From positions 13,653,280 through 13,717,279 of the forward strand of contig NC_089280.1 of NCBI RefSeq assembly GCF_963678975.1: 64,000 bases of DNA. The letters run 5' to 3'. Origin of the DNA: Dysidea avara (Eukaryota > Porifera > Demospongiae > Dictyoceratida > Dysideidae). The position numbers and the translations under genes are program-made. The notes under the pieces are model-generated. The model had not been told where the DNA came from. It ran no database searches and saw nothing but the letters and a program-made list of their open reading frames with translations. Shown in pieces: positions 1 through 12,699 of the stretch; within the stretch, counting starts at the first letter, position 1; each line of letters begins with the position of its first letter.

Positions 1-1994
1 ATACAAGGTAATAAATCTCATAAGCAGTACTGCAATATTTAAGATATGTATATTTAAGTAGTGTGCATGTTTAACTTAACTCAGACACCGTATATTTATT
101 TTATTTTTTTGTTTTTTTTGTTTTTTTTTGTAAAACAAATTTTGTATGCAAAAATTATACAAAAATCTCTTGCAGGAAATTTTTGCACATCTGTAAGTGT
201 AAAGTTTCCCATCATTAACTGTGTAGCTTATACTGCCGAATTTCAGCTGATACTGTAGCTTATGGCTAGCCTTCAACTAAGACATCATTAGGAATCAAGA
301 GTGAGACTAACACGGTAGCTACCAGTGGTGCAAAAAGTTAGAGATACTCTGTTAGAGCAGTTGTTCATGTAAAGTATTTTTCATTCAGTAAAAATCATAT
401 GAATATACTTTTTCACAGAATTTTTTATCTTATAAAAAGTTTTGATAACTTGTCTACTATATTGAAATTACATAAATTATCTACCACTCTTTTTTCACCA
501 GGTTCTGATGACAAAGACTTGATTCAGTTATAATGACATAAATGTATTATTTGTGTTCTATGGATTCTTAATATCTGGCATAGTCTACGCTGCCATATCA
601 TGTAATATTTCATTTTGTTAATTGTAAACTAGTTTGACAGGTTTAAGATCATGAGATTCCTCCCAAAAGACATGCTGTGTTCACAGACAACAAAATATTG
701 TTCCCTCCCTCCCACATGCATTAAGTATATGTGCCAGTGCATGTATTACTGTTTGCTGTACACGCTTTGTGTGCTTGTCTATGTATAAATGATTGAACCT
801 TATGTTGTATGTATAACTTAGTTAGCTACATTATTTACTTGCTTGTTGTGCATCCAATTGTTTATATGGCAACTGAGGACCAAGGGTGGACAGATGAGTG
901 CTAAGACTAAATCAATCATGCTAAATTTAACTTACAATTATGATACTCGGTGGTTGCTGTTATCATGTTGCGTTGCTAGGCATATAGCTACTGTGCGTTG
1001 GTACAATCTTGTACTACTTAATTGAACACCTATTTGCTTCATGGTCAACTGTTAATCCAGTTCAGTATCATCAATGCTTACCTGCCTGGTTTGTGCAAAA
1101 GTTATTACGCCCTACTCCAATAATTTTCTCAGTTGCCCTTTCCCCAAAGTACTTGTGTATAGATATTTGTATGTGTGTTGTTATGTACACTTTGGCATTT
1201 GCACAGTGTTATGTGGTAGTGTGGTAGATAGTTTGCATGAGTGTTTGTTTGTTTAGTGTTGTTACATACATTTTATGGCTTTGTGGAAAATGTTATTGTG
1301 ATTAGAATTAGGGAAAAAATAGACAGTAGAGCTAGGTGCGGTGGAAGGTTGGTGCGTATAGCTATATAGGAAATATAGTCATGTGTATTTTGTATGTATG
1401 TACATGCATATATTTATGAAATCCATGGTAAGTGGCGATATCACGGGGGGGCTGCTCTAATCTGCCAAGTGCATGTCAATTAATTATGCTTTTGGCTGAT
1501 CAGTGATCCAAATCCAAAATTTAAATGCAATTCTGTAAATTATTCTTTAAATTACAAGTTAACCTTACATTTATATAATTAATACACGTTTAAAATATGA
1601 ATGTTCTATTAGTTAGAGTATTTGTGCTTCCAAATAGATAGATGGTCTGCTATAGCTAGCCAGTCTGATGTTCCTGGTGCAAGCCCACAATACAAGTTAA
1701 AATTCCAGAGGGGATTCTAGAACCCCACAAAATCCGTCTAAATATATGCCTCTGCTTATTTCACATTCGTAGTGCTACCAATTGCTGAGTGATACATGTA
1801 CAGTTTAGAGTTTCTGGTCCAACTTTAAAATCATTACAGTGTATCTCCCCATTATTGGTCTGATTAACAAAATATGATCATGTATGGCTCAGTTTTGAAA
1901 TTTGAAGTGTACAGATAAGTCACCATAATATATACCAATCTACAATTAATATACACCATATGCGTCATGTACAAACATCCATGTACATATGTAG
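1..1994. other. Stretch with no gene recognised
   Basis: Only short ORFs without protein-like composition are present on either strand. The stretch is AT-rich, with homopolymer T tracts near 100-130. One variant of the dispersed CTATTAGAGTA motif lies at 341-363 (minus strand). The right end probably holds the 3' UTR of the zinc-finger gene. Confidence 0.5.
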
Positions 1995-3683
1995 CTATTC
2001 AGGAGCACATCCAACCGAATCCTTTATTGAACTTGCATTATCTAGTGATTCACCCTTAGCTATATGCACTCTTAACATGTGACCATCAAGATGGCGTTTT
2101 GTAGTGAGCCTCTTGCCACAAAGATGACATTGGAATGGCATCTCTTTAGAGTGAGATTTAGTATGGTCATTTAGTCCGGAGAGTCTAAGAAATCTTTTTT
2201 GACAGATATTGCACTCATATGGTTTCTTACCAGAATGGATCATTTTGTGCCTTTTCAGGTATGCATTTTCAGCAAAGCATTTCTGACAGACATCACACTG
2301 GTACGGCTTCTCTTTAGTGTGTGAGTCCATGTGTAACTTTAAGTAATTTGAATCTCTAAATCTTCTCTTGCAGACTTCACATTGGTAAAGCTGCGAATTC
2401 TGTGCATAATGGAACTTCATGTGGTCTGTTAAATAAGCAAGAGTTGTGTATTTCTTGTTGCAGATACCACATTTAAACAATTCTGTCTGCTGTTCCACTT
2501 CTGGATGGTCATTACTCCCATGGGTTCGCATGTGAGTTGTAAGACCTGAAGTTGACACATATGCTTTCTGGCAGATTTCACATTTATATTTTGCCTCTTT
2601 TTTAGAGTGAACCCTCATGTGGTTTGAGAGGCCTAATTTAGATGTAAATTCTCCCTGGCAGACTGCACATTTGTATAATTCACCTGTACCAAACCTGTCA
2701 ATCCTGTGACTCCATGTGTGACTTGTGATCATGAGGGTTGAAGATGAGGAAAATTCTTTCTGACTGATATCACATGACTCCTGTTCTTTTGAATGGCTTT
2801 GTTCAGTGTGACTTTTAAGATCACCTCCTGTCATTTGTTGTTCTGAATGGCTACCTATGTGAATTTTGAGACCCAAAGCTGTTGTAAATTCTTGCTGGCA
2901 GATACCACATTTTTGCAATGGCTCTTGTTTACTGTGAATCAATATGTGGTTTGTGAGACCAGAATATGTTCTAAATTGTCTCTGACAAACTTCACATTGA
3001 TACTGTTTTGATGAATGGGTTTTTAAGTGGTTTACAAGATAGCTATGTGCTAGAAATTCTCTCTGGCAGATATTGCATTGGTATATTTTCTTATGCCTTC
3101 GCATATGATATTCAAGGATTGCACGAGTTGTAAATACTAGCTGGCAGATCTCACATTGATGCAATTCTGTGGCATTTTGAAATGGGTATTCTCTTTGTAG
3201 GTGGACATTGTGTTCGTCTTCTTCTGTATTGTGAGTCATGTTGTGGCCTGTGGTAGTGACAATTTCCTGACAGTCACTTTGTTGGTCTAGTATCTCTCTA
3301 CTCTTGGTCCTCACATAAACTGCTGACAAAGGTGCTACCTGGTACACTTGACAACTATAATATTGTCTTTGTAATTGACCTTGGCTCTGTGCTTCAGACG
3401 GTATATCAGTGGTTACAGCTATGTTCTCACCCTCTGGGACAAATTCCCTCTCGAATTCTTCTGGCTCTGGTTTGATAATTTTGAACCAAGTACCTTCGGG
3501 TATCTCATCAGGAATGTTATCACTATCAGTAACAATAGCTTCTTCATTCGGCTTATCACACTTCAGTGCGGCGCTGAAAGACGAGCCCTGGGAAGGCAGC
3601 GCCAAAGACGTTGTGGATTTCGTCTGGTTGAGTGAGTTTAACGGCAAGACAAGAACTTCATCGGTAATACCGGCGTTGTCCAT
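1995..3683 (-). CDS. C2H2 zinc-finger protein (11 canonical fingers plus one degenerate)
   Basis: Single-exon gene, 562 residues from the chosen start. The first 175 residues are acidic and Ser/Thr/Gln-rich, with a psi-K-x-E sumoylation-like site (IKPE). From about residue 177 to 540 run eleven fingers of the C-x2-C-x12-H-x3-4-H type, most opening Y-x-C-x-[IV]-C-Q. Between fingers 4 and 5 lies a degenerate finger in which the second Cys is Ser (CDIS) and the His spacing is altered. Linkers are mostly short and irregular; only some resemble TGEKPY (TKEKPY, SGKKPY). Multi-finger proteins of this kind usually bind DNA in the nucleus; the target cannot be read here. The frame stays open 41 codons upstream to 3806, but I prefer the Met at 3683 because two CACGTG promoter elements at 3750-3766 fall inside the longer frame. 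No KRAB, BTB or SCAN domain is visible. Confidence 0.88.
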   Translation of the reverse strand: MDNAGITDEVLVLPLNSLNQTKSTTSLALPSQGSSFSAALKCDKPNEEAIVTDSDNIPDEIPEGTWFKIIKPEPEEFEREFVPEGENIAVTTDIPSEAQSQGQLQRQYYSCQVYQVAPLSAVYVRTKSREILDQQSDCQEIVTTTGHNMTHNTEEDEHNVHLQREYPFQNATELHQCEICQLVFTTRAILEYHMRRHKKIYQCNICQREFLAHSYLVNHLKTHSSKQYQCEVCQRQFRTYSGLTNHILIHSKQEPLQKCGICQQEFTTALGLKIHIGSHSEQQMTGGDLKSHTEQSHSKEQESCDISQKEFSSSSTLMITSHTWSHRIDRFGTGELYKCAVCQGEFTSKLGLSNHMRVHSKKEAKYKCEICQKAYVSTSGLTTHMRTHGSNDHPEVEQQTELFKCGICNKKYTTLAYLTDHMKFHYAQNSQLYQCEVCKRRFRDSNYLKLHMDSHTKEKPYQCDVCQKCFAENAYLKRHKMIHSGKKPYECNICQKRFLRLSGLNDHTKSHSKEMPFQCHLCGKRLTTKRHLDGHMLRVHIAKGESLDNASSIKDSVGCAPE

Positions 3684-3749
3684 TGTGTCGCTGTAAGCAA
3701 ACTTCAAAACCCTCGTCCTCCCCTGTTTTGCCACAAAAGAATGCTGGTG

Positions 3750-3766
3750 CACGTGCGTCCCACGTG
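3750..3766. promoter_or_regulatory. Twin CACGTG E-boxes upstream of the zinc-finger gene
   Basis: Two perfect CACGTG hexamers, at 3750-3755 and 3761-3766, lie about 70 bp upstream of the preferred ATG. CACGTG is the classical bHLH-LZ site. Similar boxes occur just before SETD4, LTO1 and the probable M3 first exon in this window, which supports a promoter reading. Confidence 0.45.
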
Positions 3767-3948
3767 CGTTCCTTTTTTTCCCCCACATGTAATTGAGTAT
3801 GAGCAATCATGTAAAGCTCACTCAAGCAGAAAGAATTTACGCACAATGAAGAAACACATCATGTGAATTCACTGCACTTTTAATGCTAAAATAGATCATA
3901 GCTACACCAGCTCATGATGACTTCATCCCACACTACGTCCATGAATGT

Positions 3949-3996
3949 CATCAGGAGCTCATCGAGTCCGTAGGACGAGTCGATGAGCTCCTGATG
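3949..3996. repeat. Perfect 17-bp inverted repeat with a nested hairpin
   Basis: Arms at 3949-3965 and 3980-3996 are perfectly complementary. Between them GTCC-GTA-GGAC forms an inner stem with a 3-nt bulge on one side, so about 21 bp can pair in a 48-nt hairpin. It sits about 270 bp upstream of the zinc-finger ATG. I see no transposon hallmarks around it. Confidence 0.8.
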
Positions 3997-4886
3997 TCAT
4001 AAAGGTCACATTATTCCTTCTTTGTTGACAAAACCGTGCCAGATCTTACTACCTAGGTGGATGTGACATTACAATTCCTATGACTCTATAGACAAAGAGG
4101 CATCAGTGTTGGCTGAAGCATAGATAGTATATTCTACGTAGTACTGACGTAGCCTGCATGAGGACAACAAAAGTAAGATAACAATAAAACGGTGAAAACA
4201 TTATACACAGAGAGTCTTATCTGTATGTAGCTTATATGCCCCAAGCCCAAGCCTTTTGGGGGGCCCAGACTGTACATGTTAAAATTCATTTCACCCATAT
4301 CACAGAGCCGGCCTAACTTCATACAGTCCCCTGATGATCTGTTAATGAGTGTTCAAGAAATTCTGGAAAAAATGTCACAAGAAGAAGCTAGTGAGACATT
4401 GTTACTGCTATGAGACACTGTCACTGTTGTTTGACTTGTTTCCTTGAGCAACGTTGGCCAGTATCTAAGTATATTATAGCAATATAATATTTATTGGAAG
4501 GTGAATTGCACACTTTATAATAAAAAAACACATAACTTCCAAAATATTATTGTGCAGTTGATTGTTGCCATACTGTACCTCACGGAGCATGAGAGTTATT
4601 TCAAATCTGATCTTGGTGACCAACATTAATTTTGTGCTCAATAGATTTTATGTGCAATTAATTTCTCCAGTATTGAAAATTTTTTCCAGTTTGCTGGTAG
4701 TGAAGCTATGTGTATGATCTTTGCTACGGACCTCAGTGGACTCAACTAGATAATATCAACTAAGATCAACAATGTTGACGCTGAGTCATAAACTGTTCTG
4801 GAGTTTAGCATACAACTGTTTATTATAAATTAAATTCCATACAAAAATTAATATAGATAATAGAGCACACATTCAAAAGAAATTAC

Positions 4887-7800
4887 TTATAAGTCAGTAA
4901 ACATGGAGTAAGTTCGGTTCATTGAATCATCTGCATCAAGTTGTGCAGCAAGCTGCTCAGATAATGTGAACATTTCGGTTGTAGTTCTGTATGTGTTTGC
5001 TCCCCATTCTTTAGGTGTGGGACGTTTGCTCATGCCATCATATGTACTGCGCTATAAAAGAACAAACAACATTTACGTATGTTAATTAGAGAAATTAGTA
5101 TCCATACATAGCTAGGCATTTGGACAAATGCATCGTGACATTAATTATACATGTGGCCGGGGTATTTCTGTCAGTGGTACATAGTAAACAACTGCACATT
5201 TTCACTGCACTACAAACCATTAAACTTAATTGTTTTATACTAAGAAGGGTGACACAAATTTCCTAGCAAATGCACATAAAAATATACACTATAACCTCAG
5301 TTATCTTATCAAAATTTTCAGTTAGCTGAACTCTGAAAGGGATTGTACTATTAGAGTATAGAGAGTATAATAGAGTAGTTAAAATTTTATCATTAGAAAC
5401 TTTTACATAAACTATTTCAGAGTTATGGAGTTTTCAGTTATCTGAACACTATAGGTGGTCTCCAGGGTTAGGAATCAACTGCATGAGGTTCCACATTGTA
5501 GCATTTAATCAACTTTTCGTATAATTATAATTTACACAGGTGGTGGCTAAGAGATACTTAATACTGTACTTATACTTTCACTTCAGACTTACCCTTCTTG
5601 GTACATACTTGCTCTTGTTTTTATGTGACCATAATAAACAAATGAGTATTATACCAATAACGACTACAAAGATCACTGCCAATAATGCTCCAATAACTAT
5701 TCCAGCAATGGCTCCTGCAGACAGAGCAGTAGCTACAAAATAACAAACAATTAAGCTGACATGGTCTATACACTCTATCATGCTTAAACTACTGTATACT
5801 TAAAGTGAAAGGGCCTATATGTATATTTCACAAAGACAAATTCGTCCATAAACTAGAGCGTCAATTAATAAATCACTAAACAGAACTGTTAATACTTGTA
5901 ATGCATTTAAGTTTTAAGTACACATACAGGTTGTAGTTGATGATGGTGAAGCACACACATTCCTGATACAGCCATCACTACAGGTAGCATCATCAAGCAC
6001 TAGGTTACATCGACAAGGAATGCAAGACGATGTCAAACTCGTAAAGGGTCGACATATCAGGTCAGTAGGACATGGCATTACATCAGCCAAGGCAACACAG
6101 TCATAGTTTAAAATATAGTTACTACATCCTAAAAAAGGGAACAAAACACTGCAATAAAACATCTAGTCTATGAATTATGTGACATCACGTACCTGGTGAA
6201 GACTGCAGCATGACAGACTGTGATAAATAAACTGTTCCCTGAAAAGTAATAGAGATCATACTATTATTAATAATGGCAGACAATGCAATGAACTCAGTGG
6301 AGTTAAGATCTACTATTGTAGCATTAAGTATCAACTCATTTTCATCCTGCTGAACTGATATTATAGTAATTCTCTCTGCACTTATACCAGTAGCATTTGC
6401 AATGTCCAGTTCAATGGAAGTGTAATTACCAACATTACGTTTGGATATAGGTGAAATTCCAAACCTCATAATGACTGACACAAGTTTAGGAAAAGCAGTA
6501 ACTGTTGGACTAGGTTGTAGGTTTGTCTCAGTGCTGGTTAGCAGTGCTGTAGTACTTGTCATTATCAATCGTGTAAATGTAACAGTGTTTGTTTCAGTTA
6601 ATATGAAAGTTACAGCTGTGTCACTTATTGTTGGTGTGGTATTGAGACTGGTTGATGTAGTTGTAAACACTTGACTAGATGATGCAGTAATGGGTATAGT
6701 TGTATTAGTTGGTATAACCATTCTAGATGTTTCAGTTGGACTAGAAGCTATAGGTTCAGAAACTGCACTAGTTATAACTGAACTTGATTGCACAGTAAAG
6801 ATAATTTCACTAGATGATGCAGTATCAGTGACTAGACTAGATGATATGGTGATGACAGCTGGAGTAGTTGTAACATTGACAACTGGACTAGGTGGTATTA
6901 TTGGGGTAGACTGAATTGTAGCAGTAACTTCAGTAGATGATTCAACACTAACTGAACTAGTTGGCATGGTAAAGACAGCTTGAGTAGATGATATGGTAAA
7001 GACAACCTGACTAGTCATGACATCAGTAACTGAATTAGAAGGAACAGTGAAGATAACTGGACTTGACGCAATTGTAGTAATAGCTTCAGTAGATGATCCA
7101 ATACTAACCAAACTAGGTAGCACAGTGTTACGTGGTACAGTAAACACAACATTACTGGATAGTACAGTAATAGCAACTGCACTAGTTGTATCTAGAGATG
7201 GTGCAGTGAAAACAACTGGACTAGACTGTAGAGTAAAGAGTACCGAACTAGACTGAATGGTAGCAGCTACTTCAGTAGGTGTTATAGTAATGACAGCTGC
7301 ACTAGTGCTGACATCAATGACTCGAGATGGTGTAGTGAAAACAACTGGACTAGACTGAAGAGTAAAGAGTACTGGACTAGACTGAATGGTAGCAACTACT
7401 TCAGTAGGTGTTGTAGTAATGACAGCTGTGCTAGTGTTGATACCGATAACCCGGGATGGTACAGTGAAGATAACTGGACTAGACTGTAGAGTAAATAGTA
7501 CCTGACTAGACTGAATGGTAGCAACTACTTCAGTAGGTGTTATAGTAATGACAGTTGTGCTAGTGCTGACATCAATGACTCGAGATGGTGTAGTGAAAAC
7601 AACTGGACTAGACTGAAGAGTAAAGAGTACTGGACTAGACTGAATGGTAGCAACTACTTCAGTAGGTGTTGTAGTAATGACAGCTGCACTAGTGCTGACA
7701 TCAATGACTCGAGATGGTGCAGTGAAAACAACTGGACTAGACTGAAGAGTAAAGAGTACTGGACTAGACTGAATGGTAGCAACTACTTCAGTAGGTGTTG

Positions 7801-8242
7801 TAGTAATGACAGTTGTGCTAGTGTTGATACCAATAACCCGGGATGGTACAGTGAAGATAACTGGACTAGACTGAATCGTAGCAACAACTTCAGTAGATGA
7901 TATTAAAGGAGATGTTACAGTAAAGATAATGCCACTAGTTTGTACTGTACTCGTAGGTAGTATAGACATGATGACTGGACTAGTGTCAATAATTGGACCA
8001 GTAAATGTTGTTGATGGAGTAACAGCACTGAGGCCGGTACTTACAGTTGTAACTGGTAGTATTATTAATGGAGTGCTCTGTACAGTTAATGCTACATGTG
8101 TTGTAGTTATTGAGATGGTTGTAGTTTGTGTAAAGACAAAGTCCTCCCGTACTGAAGTTGATACATTAAATAATGGTGTTGTCTCCACTAGTAATATGGG
8201 GGAACTACTCAATCCATTAGTACAGAAAGGCAGTAAGCACAT
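4887..8242 (-). CDS. Mucin-like single-pass membrane protein M1
   Basis: Four exons joined in phase: 8242-6193, 6128-5928, 5732-5593 and 5051-4887, all GT-AG. A hydrophobic N-terminus (MCLLPFCTNG) is followed by about 550 Ser/Thr/Val-rich residues, including roughly 43-residue repeats, expected to be heavily O-glycosylated. Then come about 90 residues resembling a SEA-type fold (IELDIANATGISAERITI), a Cys-rich module with ten Cys in about 60 residues (exon 2), a G-rich membrane helix (AGIVIGALLAVIFVVVIG, exon 3) and a tail of about 65 residues ending near TYSMFTDL, with YSMF as a YxxPhi sorting motif. The likely role is a cell-surface mucin or adhesion receptor; no ligand can be named. The frame is open to 8278 without ATG, so 8242 is the first usable Met; a further 5' exon with a longer signal peptide is possible (acceptor-like site near 8285). 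Confidence 0.75.
5287..5475. mobile_element. Degenerate pogo/Tigger-like MITE in M1 intron 3
   Basis: The left end (CACTATAACCTCAGTTATC) matches the terminal repeat of the better element at 41057-41293. Internal TTCAGTTATCTGAACACTAT resembles its right part, but the right terminus is eroded. It contains a CTATTAGAGTA motif copy at 5347-5359. The intron lies between the membrane and tail exons of M1. Confidence 0.45.
7250..7865 (-). repeat. Tandem repeat (about 129-132 bp unit) inside M1 exon 1
   Basis: About five units encode variants of EVVATIQSSPVLFTLQSS followed by PVVFTxPSRVIDVSTS. Units differ by substitutions and by presence or absence of the LFTLQSS segment. Unit length is a multiple of three, so copy-number change keeps the reading frame. 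Confidence 0.85.
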
Positions 8243-9266
8243 CCATATCAAAACCCATACTAGCCTCTTCAATCTCAATTCTATTGCAATTATGAGAAAA
8301 AGTGTACAGAGAAAATATTACACAAAACACAGTTATAATACATGGTAGCTAATCTGTAAGTAAGTATACGTGCATGGGCTAAAAACACAGCAAATACTGA
8401 AACACACTAAACACAAAAATGTAATAATGTATACGTAATATGCACTTAAGAAGTAAGATCAAGATCTAATAAAGCAGTAAGTTCCTCTAATACAGCAGTT
8501 AGGAAACAATAATATTTAACTCAACAACTTAGTAGACAGTTTTCAAAGGATATATACTATGACTCAAATCTAATGCAGTTATTGTATTACAAGCATCCAA
8601 GGACTAATATCCTTCAAGAGACTGTACCATGCCTCAAGAATTGTGGTGTAAGCAACTATAGGTGAGTATAACTCTTCCCCAAGTAGGCAATAAAGTAGTA
8701 AGAGTTCAGCAGACAATTCTTTCTAGGTACATGCACGACTAAGTAATCTACAGGAAAGGATGTGTGATGAGTCACTGGTGATGGTACTCTCATCTGGACT
8801 TTACCTTACCAAAAAATTGAGACATACAGGCTTTGTGGGATGGCAGGCCTCTTAGAAAGCTGCAGCACTGTCACACATGCACATCTCACACACACACACA
8901 CACAAACAACAACACAGCACACATAGACAAATGGAAAAGATAGACATATAAAACAGGCATATAAGACGTTAAAATTAAATCCACCATGTGCAGGATACCG
9001 GAACATTGCATGCTCATACAAAGACAGCTGCATGATCAGTAGCTATCATGGTGGTATTTAAAATTCTCAAGTCACAGCATTTTGCATGGTGGGAAGTTTC
9101 CCCATTACCATCCCTGTTGTCTGTGGATCAAGTCACCTTCACATGGTCTAGGGTTTTTTTGCATACAAAGAGTCTTTAGTGATGTGTGTCTTGTGACTCC
9201 CTATATACTTCGCAGGGTTTATTATCCCACCTCTTGCAGGCCCCTATAGTAGTATATAGTAGCTAC

Positions 9267-9795
9267 CAGCGTTGAAACCGGGTCGGGTCATCCGGGTCAA
9301 CCGGGTCACATTTTCTCTGGGTCATCCGGGTCCAACCCGGTTTACAAATTATCCGGGTCTGACCCACGAGAGAAACAAAACTGTTCGTTTGACGATGTGG
9401 AAACTTATAAACGCTATCGCGTAGCTCTTTCGTGAGCCACGCCCACTTATCGCGTTGCTAAAATACGCTCAGCTATGCCCATTTATTAGTAAGTGCAATA
9501 TGTAGCATGAAACTGAGGGTATCTATGGTGAGGGGTAGCTATTGTCAGTAGGTGATGACCTTTTTTTTTTTCTTTTTGGTGTTCAATCTATAGCTAGGCT
9601 GAAGTTGCAATACTTACTCAACACGAATCGAACGCTCAAAACGTAGTCTCACTCGCTCGAGACTAGCCGAAACATAGCTCTTATCGCACGCCTCGGCTTT
9701 AATTAATCCGGGTCAAATCCGGGTCTGACCCGGATAGCAGCTATCCGGGTCAGTGGGTCATCTGGGTCAGCGGTAGTGACCCGGTTTCAATGTTG
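9267..9795. mobile_element. hAT-type non-autonomous element (MITE) with 8-bp target duplication
   Basis: The ends are CAGCGTTGAAACCGGGTC and its near-perfect inverse (GACCCGGTTTCAATGTTG). Both sides are flanked by the identical 8-mer GTAGCTAC (9259-9266 and 9796-9803). An 8-bp duplication with CAG-like termini is the hAT signature. Both ends carry clustered GGGTC/GACCC subrepeats that extend the terminal pairing. At 529 bp there is no transposase frame, so it must have moved in trans. Confidence 0.88.
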
Positions 9796-12699
9796 GTAGC
9801 TACGTGTGACCTTTGATCTATATGCACAAAACATTGAGTGAATGGGTAGCCATACCAATACACTACACATTTGCATCCAGCCATGCCACTCTGCTTTTCA
9901 TGGTGTGATTTCCAGACATGTGCCACCCATGTGCGCTGGGAATGATCTGTGACCTTGGAATGCCACTGGCCAACTGGAACACAAAGCTATAGAGAAGCAG
10001 AATACTTAGCTTGAAAAGTCGCTGAGATATCTAGCATCTATTTCCTTCAGTTTGATTGGACTAAAAAGGCAAATACTATAGATGTTGGATGGCTACATTC
10101 ACAATGAAAAGTTTCAACTTGTCAAGCTGCACAAGACTGAAACATTTAAAACTGCATATTGAAAGTTTGGTGTGACATAAGTATGATGTTGACAAATCGG
10201 CATGCAAAACAGGCAATGTTTGATGTATTTACCATGCAGCACAATGTAAAACATAGCTAGTTTGCAAAGAAAGTTTGATAAATTTCTTTGATTTACTTGT
10301 CAAGCTGTAGTCATGCTAAACTTTCTTTATCTCCAAATGTACTTATGTACATGATACATTGATGGCTTTCCAGAGTTTGGTCAGTCACAGAGAACTATGT
10401 AGACCATATAGCTAACTTGGCTTGGTTGAGTTATCAGAATACTAACTATTATAGGCGCCATACCAAATTTGAGGTGCTATGTGTGTAGATTTAATTCTTG
10501 CAGCATAAACATTGAACAAAATTATTATTTCTACAGTTTTATTAGTGGTTGATAAGTTCAGCAGACCAACCAACAGCTCTGTAGTATTATTATACACAGT
10601 ACAGTGCACATCAGATACCACAAGACAGTCACTCAAAACTCAATTACATAAAGCTATAAGTAATGTGACGGCATGTCAAGTTAGTAGCTATGTAGCTTAC
10701 ATTCGTATCATCCCGGTGGAAACAAGGCTAACACAATCTGCATTACCTTTTAACACTTACATAATTGTAGGTCATCTGATTAGTAGCCAGAGTATGTGTA
10801 CTTGGTAAATCTGAAGTGTGGGAGGAACTGAAATTAAATGGTGTGTGGGAGTGGCATGTCGCACTGATCAAGTTAAGCCAGACTCAGTATACTCGCATTA
10901 GCAGTAGAACTAGTACCATATAGCGAGCCATATAGTCTATAGCTAGCCACCCTTCATAAGTCAGTCATGCTATATTCGATTTGTAGAGTTTATAATGCTA
11001 GGATTCTATGAAACCGGCCCCCAAAATTTGCAGCTGGACAGCGCGAGCTAGACCTACCATGCCTCATAATAATATCTAATCGGCTAGCAAACTGCCTAAA
11101 GCAACACACAATTTGTGATCAGACCGGCAGAGTAAACAGAATTAAAGAGTGCCGGACTCACAAAATCAACTGTGAATCGTCGAGTTGTGTGTCGGCAAAT
11201 ATGCAGGGAATGCAGACCGAGATACGTACGTATACCTTGATTCGCGGCAAAATTTTGGAAAGGTGCCACTGCCAAGAGTAATTCATACACATAGAGTACA
11301 GTAAACAATATCTAGTGTCATTTGTACCTGTAGTTTTCATCTTCAACTGGATTTCCTCTCAGCATCTGCCACACCCACTTGTGAAATAGCCCGCAATACA
11401 ATCTTAGATCGATTCTCACGTGATCATAGGCGGTACAGTGTACGTGTAAAACCGCTAATAATACCACAACACCTTTTCTAAGAAAAGCACGTGTACTGTA
11501 GCCACATGCCAACAACTGTACTATTGTGAAATGTAAGAAGTCCACTAATTAGTACATGCAGCAATCTATGGCCTTTAACTGTTATTCTATATTCTAGCAA
11601 TTTCCTGCACCTATACTAGGTTTTGCCTCCAATACCTAACTGGTAAAGCAGATAAAAACAAAAAACCACAAACAACCATGCACTCCAACGTACATTGCCT
11701 GAAATTATTAAATTTAGCATGCAGCATGTATGTCCAGACAATTATGGGGCCCTGTAGACACATTTTTAGACACCAGTAAATCAGCCATTGGTGTGCAAGA
11801 TAGTAATTGAGGCATGTGCATTATCCCAAATTATATTAACAAGTAGTCTGACCCAATCTTAACAGTTAAAACTGGTTCACCGTTGTTTGTAAAAAAAAAT
11901 GGAATGCATACAAAAAACAATGGTCAGTGTAAGTGCACGAGTAGCTTTATAAGTGTGCACAGTGTGTGTGTGTACACGCATGCATTCAGTTCTCCATAAG
12001 TCCATGTTTTAATTAGTTGGTGAGTTTTCACATGTGCACAGCTTCACATGGTACAGCCTCCTACAGGTTACTAGTCTTGTGGTTGTCAGCACTGACTCAT
12101 AGCAACTTGTGGTGGTGTACACGTGGTCAAGTGTTTTCCTGGACACACAGGTGTGATTGCCATAGCAATCACAGTTTGCTCTCTTTGTGTAGGCACATGT
12201 CTGCACGCGCACTTGAGTGTTTGCGTGCGTGCGGTGAGTGAGTGAGTGAGAAGACACAACACCAGGCTGATGAAATCATACACAACACCAGGCTGATGTA
12301 CGTCAACATATGCAGAGAAAGCAACCACCACCAGGACTTACAATGTTTTCCCTCTCTGATCCATTCCAAAATGAGTAGACTGTGTACATCACCTTTACTG
12401 CAAAAACTGCATGTAGTAAACATGACATCAATGAATGTTGAAATGTACATTTAAAATTGCCTCATGTTATATAAAATTATTTCTTTTCGTTCTTTGCAGA
12501 TATGAAGCACATGTTGATCACGTACCTGTCAAACAAGGATAAACAATACATTATGAAAGTGTACTGTCAGCAAAAACAATAGCACATTAATTACAATCAT
12601 GATGGTCTTGCATATGTACACTTATCTAGCTTTACCAGAGGAAGCATTCCATTTGCTAGACACAATAATTTGGTCAAAGAAGCTGGCGTGACACACTGA

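Noticed and set aside
3949-3996. Hammerhead ribozyme
   Set aside because: The stem II-like GTCC-GTA-GGAC is present, but CUGANGA and GAAA are not at the required places on either strand.
6441-8348. Plus-strand ORFs opposite M1 exon 1
   Set aside because: Shadow frames of the repetitive Ser/Thr-rich coding sequence.
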